Assembly: GCA_947624335.1 (NCBI GenBank)
Contig: CANQJX010000044.1
Coordinates: 1 to 10,423 of the forward strand
Length of the DNA stretch: 10,423 bases
Direction of reading: 5' to 3'
Source of the DNA: an uncultured Marvinbryantia sp.
GTDB taxonomy: Bacteria > Bacillota > Clostridia > Lachnospirales > Lachnospiraceae
Position numbers and translations under genes: made by a program. Positions 7,177 through 10,423 of the stretch are shown here, piece after piece. The notes under the pieces are model-generated. The model did not search any database, was not told the DNA's origin, and saw only the letters and a list, made by a program, of their open reading frames with translations. Within the stretch, counting starts at the first letter, position 1; each line of letters begins with the position of its first letter.

Positions 7177-7189
7177 ACTTATGTAAAAT
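7161..7189 (+). promoter_or_regulatory. Predicted sigma-A promoter of the LysR gene
   Basis: TTGACG (7161-7166) and TAAAAT (7184-7189) are 17 bp apart, and TG lies directly before the -10 hexamer. The expected transcription start is near 7196, about 40 bases before the ATG at 7236. Confidence 0.6.
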
Positions 7190-7235
7190 CTAGTTGCATA
7201 ACTTTTAAGAATGATTGAAAGCGGAGGAATCTCGC

Positions 7236-8120
7236 ATGATTGAAACACGCCTGTTACAATATTTTCTTGCCATTGCTGAGGAACAGAGCATTACCCGCGC
7301 TGCGGAATATCTCCATGTCACGCAGCCGACCCTTTCCAAACAGATGATGGAGCTGGAGAACGCTTTGGGAAAGCAGCTTCTGGTTCGCGGGAAAAAGAAA
7401 GTGACGCTGACGGAAGACGGCGCATATCTTCGCTCCCGCGCGCAGGAAATCATGTCGCTGATGGAAAAGACCGAATCAGCCTTTCGGGAAAACGAACAGA
7501 CGATTTCGGGCGACGTTTATATCGGCTGCGGGGAACACCGAAGCTCTTACCGGATTATGCAGTTGATTCGGGAAATCCAGATGGAATATCCGGAGATCCG
7601 GTTTCATTTTTTCAGTTCCAACGCCGACGCGATCACCGAACGGCTGGATAAGGGCCTGCTTGACATGGGCTTTTTATTGGAACCTGAAATCAATCCGCAC
7701 TATGATTATCTAAAACTTCCGTTTTATGAAACATGGGGTATTCTTGCGAGAAAAGATTCTGAGTTCGCCGGACGCAGATCCGTATCTTTTGCGGATTTAT
7801 CCGGGCATCCGCTTATCATGCCAAGCCAAACCTCTAACAATAACAAATTTAACGTATTTTTTGCGGATGAACTGGCAGCGCCGCAGATCGCGGCAACCTA
7901 TAATCTGATTTTCAACGCGGGGTTAATGGTGGAAGCGGGAATCGGGTATGCTCTTTGTATTGACGAATTAATCAACACCGCGGGAGATCATCCTTTGACC
8001 TTTATTCCCCTTAAGCCGAAACTGCAGTCCAACGTTATGCTCTTCACAAAAAAATATCAGATTTTCTCGAAAGCGGCAAAGCTGTTTCTTGACCGCTTAA
8101 AAGAGACGGCGCTCGTCTGA
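7236..8120 (+). CDS. LysR family transcriptional regulator
   Basis: This 294-residue protein is standard LysR length. The N-terminal winged helix-turn-helix covers about residues 1-60, with the recognition region SITRAAEYLHVTQPTLSKQM (18-37), followed by a linker helix (about 60-88). The periplasmic-binding-protein-like effector domain starts near residue 92 (SGDVYIGCGE) and runs to the C-terminus, including LDKGLLDMGFLLEP and the GIGYALCIDEL segment. The effector is not predictable. The start is ATG 7236-7238, with GGAGG at 7223-7227; an in-frame TTG at 7215 is upstream but its site is poorer. The gene is divergent from the small-protein and MFS genes, the classical arrangement for a LysR regulator and its targets, and is flanked on both sides by related small minus-strand genes. 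Confidence 0.93.
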   Translation: MIETRLLQYFLAIAEEQSITRAAEYLHVTQPTLSKQMMELENALGKQLLVRGKKKVTLTEDGAYLRSRAQEIMSLMEKTESAFRENEQTISGDVYIGCGEHRSSYRIMQLIREIQMEYPEIRFHFFSSNADAITERLDKGLLDMGFLLEPEINPHYDYLKLPFYETWGILARKDSEFAGRRSVSFADLSGHPLIMPSQTSNNNKFNVFFADELAAPQIAATYNLIFNAGLMVEAGIGYALCIDELINTAGDHPLTFIPLKPKLQSNVMLFTKKYQIFSKAAKLFLDRLKETALV

Positions 8121-8143
8121 CTATGCTTTGGGCATCATGCCGC

Positions 8144-8165
8144 GCGGGGCGTAAACTATCCCCGC
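8144..8165. terminator. Hairpin between the converging LysR and small-protein genes
   Basis: Arms GCGGGG (8144-8149) and CCCCGC (8160-8165) enclose a ten-base loop between the LysR stop and the last codons of the 74-residue gene. Just before it lies GGCATCATGCC (8131-8141), a further small palindrome. Neither has a T-run on either strand, so terminator activity is uncertain. Confidence 0.25.
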
Positions 8166-8380
8166 ACGGACGCCAGCAAACTCTCCAGGCACTCAAGATC
8201 CGCCTGGTTTTTATGGATGCTTTGGAGCAAACTTTTTCTTTGTTTTGAAAGCAGTCTCAAACTCTCCGCTTTATTTCCGCTTTGCCATATCGGAATAAAC
8301 AAATCCATTTCTTCTCTTGTATAGCCGGCGTCCTTCATATTCTGTTCTAATTCTTCGATTGTCTGGTATGGTTCAGGCAT
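8156..8380 (-). CDS. Small helical protein (74 aa), related to the 72-aa protein across the LysR gene
   Basis: This 74-residue soluble, helical protein has the same architecture as the 72-residue protein at 6873-7091. Helix one includes IEELEQNMKDAGYTREEMDL, parallel to VIQKLEEAGMTEEMLALY. A spacer follows (WQSGNKAESLRLL against TDDAGGRESLLRR), then a basic helix with KQRKSLLQSIHKNQADLECL matching KKQALAEDRQKLFCL, and a final leucine-rich stretch. Identity is low but the pattern, spacing and length agree, so the two are probably paralogues. Function is unknown; a small dimeric helical partner of the regulator is one inference. The ATG at 8380 is preceded by AAGGGG at a slightly long distance. 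The gene is 64 bases downstream of the DUF3737 gene on the same strand and converges on LysR. Confidence 0.75.
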   Translation of the reverse strand: MPEPYQTIEELEQNMKDAGYTREEMDLFIPIWQSGNKAESLRLLSKQRKSLLQSIHKNQADLECLESLLASVRG

Positions 8381-8444
8381 TTCCGATCGCCCCTTCTGAC
8401 AGCGGTTCCGAACATATCGCGCTTGGTTTAAAATGTGAATTTTA

Positions 8445-9323
8445 TTACACGCACCTGCGGACAGGCTGCGGTTTCGCCTGTCTGCAAATCACGCTGGTTT
8501 TCGACGGATCAACCTTATCCCGCTCGATGGTCAGTTCGTCGATATAGTCGGCGCGAATGGTTCCTCCCGACGGATTCAGTACGCTGTCAATTTTCCCGAC
8601 GATGTCCGCATCGACGGTGGAATATTCAAAGGCAAGCGTCGTGTTTAAGAGCTTGCAATTTTTCATAACAAGATTATCAATATAGCACATGCCCTGCAGG
8701 CTTTCGACAGTACAGTTAATAAACGTGAGATTCTGGGCATTCCAGCCCAGATATTCGCCGGAAATAAAGGAATCATACACCGTCACATTTTCGCTGTTCC
8801 AAAAAGCGTCTTTGGAAAGCAGCCGCGAGTTATGGATTTCAATATTTTGGGCGCCGTCAAACGGATAATTTCCGTATAATGTAAGATTGGAAACTTTCAT
8901 ATTGCTGCTGTTCATGGCAAAATAGTCGCCCTTGGCCGTAACCTGTTCCATAGTTACATTGTCACAGTTCCACAGGGTCTCCGCCGCGTTGGGAAAGGAT
9001 ACGTTTTTCAGTGCCACATCTTCGCAGCGCCGAAAATTTTTGGGCGCTTCTATGGCGCTGTCTTCTACGCGGATATGTTTTGTGTACCATACGCCGGCGC
9101 GGGCCATTTCAAACCAGGTGCAGTTTTTTACCGCAATGTTTTGGCAATACCAAAGCGGATACTTCCATTTGAACATACTGCCCAGCAGTTCAATATCATG
9201 GCTTTCCTTAAGCGGAGATTCGCCCTCGTCAAAAATTGTGTCAATTACCCGCAGATATTTGCTGCCAAACAATGCGCGTTCTCCGGTTAAATAGCCCTGC
9301 TTCACTTCTTTTTTGATTTCCAT
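8445..9323 (-). CDS. DUF3737 family protein (predicted right-handed beta-helix)
   Basis: This 292-residue protein matches what I know of the DUF3737 family in length and features. It opens with VKQGYLTGERALFGSKYLRV, followed by the FDEGESPLKESHDIEL segment. It then carries repeated short beta-strand units of the form N/D-hydrophobic-x-hydrophobic-x-(N/D/G)-(S/C), such as NIAVKNCTWF, NVTMEQVTAKG, NLTLYGN, NVTVYDSFISG and NLVMKNCKLLN, spaced about 20 residues apart. These imply a right-handed parallel beta-helix from about residue 40 to 265. There is no signal peptide or membrane helix, so it is probably cytoplasmic. No biochemical function is established to my knowledge. GGAGG eight bases before the ATG at 9323 supports the start. 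It has its own promoter and a leader of about 120 bases with inverted repeats. Confidence 0.88.
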   Translation of the reverse strand: MEIKKEVKQGYLTGERALFGSKYLRVIDTIFDEGESPLKESHDIELLGSMFKWKYPLWYCQNIAVKNCTWFEMARAGVWYTKHIRVEDSAIEAPKNFRRCEDVALKNVSFPNAAETLWNCDNVTMEQVTAKGDYFAMNSSNMKVSNLTLYGNYPFDGAQNIEIHNSRLLSKDAFWNSENVTVYDSFISGEYLGWNAQNLTFINCTVESLQGMCYIDNLVMKNCKLLNTTLAFEYSTVDADIVGKIDSVLNPSGGTIRADYIDELTIERDKVDPSKTSVICRQAKPQPVRRCV

Positions 9324-9352
9324 TTTACATTCCTCCGTTTATATCAATGCTT

Positions 9353-9366
9353 TTCCCATATGGGAA
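9353..9366. promoter_or_regulatory. Perfect 14-bp palindrome in the DUF3737 leader
   Basis: TTCCCATATGGGAA is fully self-complementary and lies 30 bases upstream of the DUF3737 start codon, downstream of the promoter. Its length and symmetry suit a repressor operator acting as a roadblock, or a small RNA hairpin near the ribosome binding site. Confidence 0.35.
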
Positions 9367-9378
9367 TCCGGCAGTATT

Positions 9379-9440
9379 CGCTTTGCAAGCCTCCTATGGA
9401 AAGCGGATGCACGCTTGACATCAATTTATCCGCACTTTCC
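9379..9440 (-). promoter_or_regulatory. Two overlapping inverted repeats in the DUF3737 leader (possible switchable structure)
   Basis: In plus-strand coordinates, GGAAAGCGGAT (9398-9408) can pair with ATCCGCACTTTCC (9428-9440), with a two-base bulge and a 19-base loop. CGCTTT (9379-9384) can alternatively pair with AAAGCG (9400-9405). The two stems share bases 9400-9405 and so exclude each other in the leader RNA, which starts near 9444. This does not match a riboswitch class I recognise. Confidence 0.3.
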
Positions 9441-9450
9441 TGCTATTTTT

Positions 9451-9478
9451 ATTATAACGCTTTGTTTTTAAATAGCAA
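9451..9478 (-). promoter_or_regulatory. Predicted sigma-A promoter of the DUF3737 gene
   Basis: On the minus strand, a perfect TATAAT (9451-9456) is preceded at 16 bp by TTGCTA (9473-9478), or at 17 bp by TTTGCT. The -35 overlaps the right-most bases (as transcribed) of the 37-bp palindrome at 9476-9512, so a protein bound there would affect transcription. Confidence 0.55.
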
Positions 9479-9512
9479 ATATCTATGATGAATGATTCAT
9501 CATAGATATTTG
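9476..9512. repeat. Perfect 37-bp palindrome (18-bp arms around one base)
   Basis: The left arm is CAAATATCTATGATGAAT (9476-9493), the centre is G at 9494, and the right arm is ATTCATCATAGATATTTG (9495-9512), an exact inverted copy. It lies in the 271-base intergenic region between the DUF4405 and DUF3737 genes and touches the DUF3737 -35 element. It is AT-rich and not followed by a T-run in the direction of transcription, so an operator fits better than a terminator. The remaining intergenic bases (9513-9594) show no gene or other signal that I can support. Confidence 0.85.
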
Positions 9513-9594
9513 GAATACTAAGGTGCATTCGTTCCTTTAACGCCGGAAACACGGTGGACGCTATGGCGGCATGAGATTTGACGGAAAGAACTCT

Positions 9595-10272
9595 TTATAG
9601 TTTTTTCCTTGGTTTCATAGAACGTATCCCTTTCGCCAGATAATACCCGATACAAACGAACAGCCCCATGATAGCAACATAGTCCGGCAAGAATAAGGCA
9701 AGCGGTTCCTCAAAATCAAAGAAAACGAAGTGATACCGCAATAGCATATAATTTCCGAAATCCCGTTTCACGAACGCATACGCACCATACGCGGCGATCA
9801 AGGCCGCCATATTGCAAAGCGTCCATTTCCGAATTTTCGAGGGCTTCTTTGTATGCTTCCTTGCGAGCCCTAAGATCCCGCCCCAGTGCAGTCCGAGGTG
9901 CAGAGACAAAAACACAAATCCCCAGTATGCCGAGAGCATATGAACCGTCCGGAGAACTGCGCTGAATCTGTGGACATCCAATCGAAACACATAACGGGAC
10001 AGCAGAATACCGCTGATCATGGAGCCTGCCATAGAAAAAAGCACGAGCAGCGCCAGCACCGTCCCGAACACACGGATCGGCGGATACTTCCCTCGAAAGA
10101 GGTTTCTGCACCATTTCCTATTCAGAACATGGTGCAGGACAAACAGCAGGAAAATGCCGACGCCAAGCCATTCGTGCGCCGCCTCGCCAATCAGGGAGTA
10201 CGCCATCAAGAGGAGAAGCAGGACGGTCATGGAAATATCGGTTATGATTTTCAGAATCTGCTTCGGTTTCAT
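9595..10272 (-). CDS. DUF4405 family membrane protein, cytochrome b-like
   Basis: This 225-residue integral membrane protein has about five to six hydrophobic segments (near 11-29, 36-50, 68-92, 111-130, 151-168 and 195-213). Histidines at or near membrane segments are H33 in GEAAHEWLG, H47-H48 in LLFVLHHVLNRKW, H111 in RTVHMLS, and H125/H129 in LSLHLGLHWG. This pattern fits DUF4405 proteins, which I recall being linked to b-type cytochromes and flavin-dependent extracytosolic electron transfer; haem binding here is inference. The frame is open to 10356, but the ATG at 10270-10272 is chosen because the extra residues overlap another gene and homology begins at MKPKQILKIITD. The start lies eight bases after the stop of the carboxymuconolactone decarboxylase gene and has no clear ribosome binding site, which suggests translational coupling. 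Confidence 0.8.
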   Translation of the reverse strand: MKPKQILKIITDISMTVLLLLLMAYSLIGEAAHEWLGVGIFLLFVLHHVLNRKWCRNLFRGKYPPIRVFGTVLALLVLFSMAGSMISGILLSRYVFRLDVHRFSAVLRTVHMLSAYWGFVFLSLHLGLHWGGILGLARKHTKKPSKIRKWTLCNMAALIAAYGAYAFVKRDFGNYMLLRYHFVFFDFEEPLALFLPDYVAIMGLFVCIGYYLAKGIRSMKPRKKL

Positions 10273-10280
10273 CGCAGGTC

Positions 10281-10423
10281 TCACGGCAGCTTGCAGTAAG
10301 CATCGTCCGTCATAGCTTCGCCGTAGACTTCTGCAATCAGCGGGAAAGCGCTCCACGCTTTCGGCCAGCCGCAGTAAAAGGCAAGCTGGGTGACGATTTC
10401 CACAGCCTCCGTCCTGGTAACGC
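10281..10423 (-). CDS. C-terminal end of a carboxymuconolactone decarboxylase (CMD/AhpD-like) family protein, partial
   Basis: A minus-strand frame enters from the right edge and stops at TGA (10281-10283). The visible 46 or so residues include VTRTEAVEIVTQLAFYCGWP and KAWSAFPLIAEVY, which match the C-terminal end of the small CMD family proteins common in Bacillota (T-R-x-E-x-x-E-x-x-x-Q-x-A-F-Y-x-G-W-P). Such proteins are about 110-250 residues, often alpha-helical oligomers with thiol redox (AhpD-like) activity; many are annotated only from homology. The upstream catalytic cysteines, if present, lie outside the window. The eight-base gap to the DUF4405 gene suggests an operon and a shared redox role. 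The short frame was found by direct reading. Confidence 0.8.
   Translation of the reverse strand, partial: VTRTEAVEIVTQLAFYCGWPKAWSAFPLIAEVYGEAMTDDAYCKLP

Noticed and set aside
7215..7235. TTG start for the LysR gene seven codons upstream
   Set aside because: The ATG at 7236 has GGAGG eight bases upstream and matches the usual LysR N-terminus; the TTG would place that ribosome binding site inside the coding region.
8144..8165. Hairpin as a proven bidirectional terminator for LysR and the 74-residue gene
   Set aside because: The stem is only six base pairs with a ten-base loop and no T-run on either strand, so it is listed only at low confidence.
9415..9420. Perfect TTGACA on the plus strand
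   Set aside because: No -10-like hexamer occurs 16-18 bp downstream and no plus-strand gene follows in the window.
9513..9594. Possible coding relic downstream of the DUF4405 gene
   Set aside because: Short stop-free pieces in several frames gave no family pattern that I could recognise.
10273..10356. Upstream extension of the DUF4405 frame by 28 codons
   Set aside because: It overlaps the CMD-family coding region in a different frame and gives a non-homologous, arginine-rich leader.

Overview
The window looks like a chromosomal stretch from a Bacillota genome, most likely a gut-type member of the Clostridia. GC is moderate, ribosome binding sites are strong GGAGG types, several promoters match sigma-A, and the protein families (MalY/PatB lyase, MATE exporters, an NrnA-type DHH phosphoesterase, DUF3737, a DUF4405 membrane protein beside a carboxymuconolactone decarboxylase) are typical of that group. 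No mobile element, CRISPR array, tRNA or rRNA was seen. The assignment rests on recalled family features, not on a database search.

Layout. Positions 1-139 hold the last codons of a plus-strand sugar-acid reductase of the mannitol dehydrogenase family. It converges on a minus-strand MATE exporter (147-1541). That exporter is divergent from a MalY/PatB-type C-S lyase or aminotransferase (1674-2846), and the two share a 132-bp intergenic region with a promoter on each strand. From 7091 down to 2946 all genes lie on the minus strand: a 72-residue helical protein, an MFS transporter, an NrnA-like DHH phosphoesterase with its own promoter, and a second MATE exporter. Two short coding relics flank that second MATE gene: the C-terminal end of a BrnQ-like amino acid carrier upstream and a piece of a PepSY domain downstream. 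A LysR regulator (7236-8120) is divergent from the small gene and the MFS gene. Beyond it, on the minus strand, are a second small helical protein resembling the first, a DUF3737 beta-helix protein with a structured leader, a DUF4405 membrane protein, and the end of a carboxymuconolactone decarboxylase family gene.

How the genes may work together. The LysR regulator probably controls its divergent neighbours (small protein plus MFS transporter), and possibly itself, through the AT-rich inverted repeats in the shared intergenic region. The related small proteins on either side of LysR suggest a regulator-linked family or a local duplication. The carboxymuconolactone decarboxylase and DUF4405 genes are eight bases apart and likely translationally coupled, which suggests a redox or thiol-peroxidase-like partnership. 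The most unusual non-coding structure is a perfect 37-bp palindrome at 9476-9512, abutting and partly overlapping the predicted DUF3737 promoter. Nothing here proves a new multi-gene system. The best leads are the small-protein pair, the palindrome plus leader, and the two gene relics around the second MATE gene.
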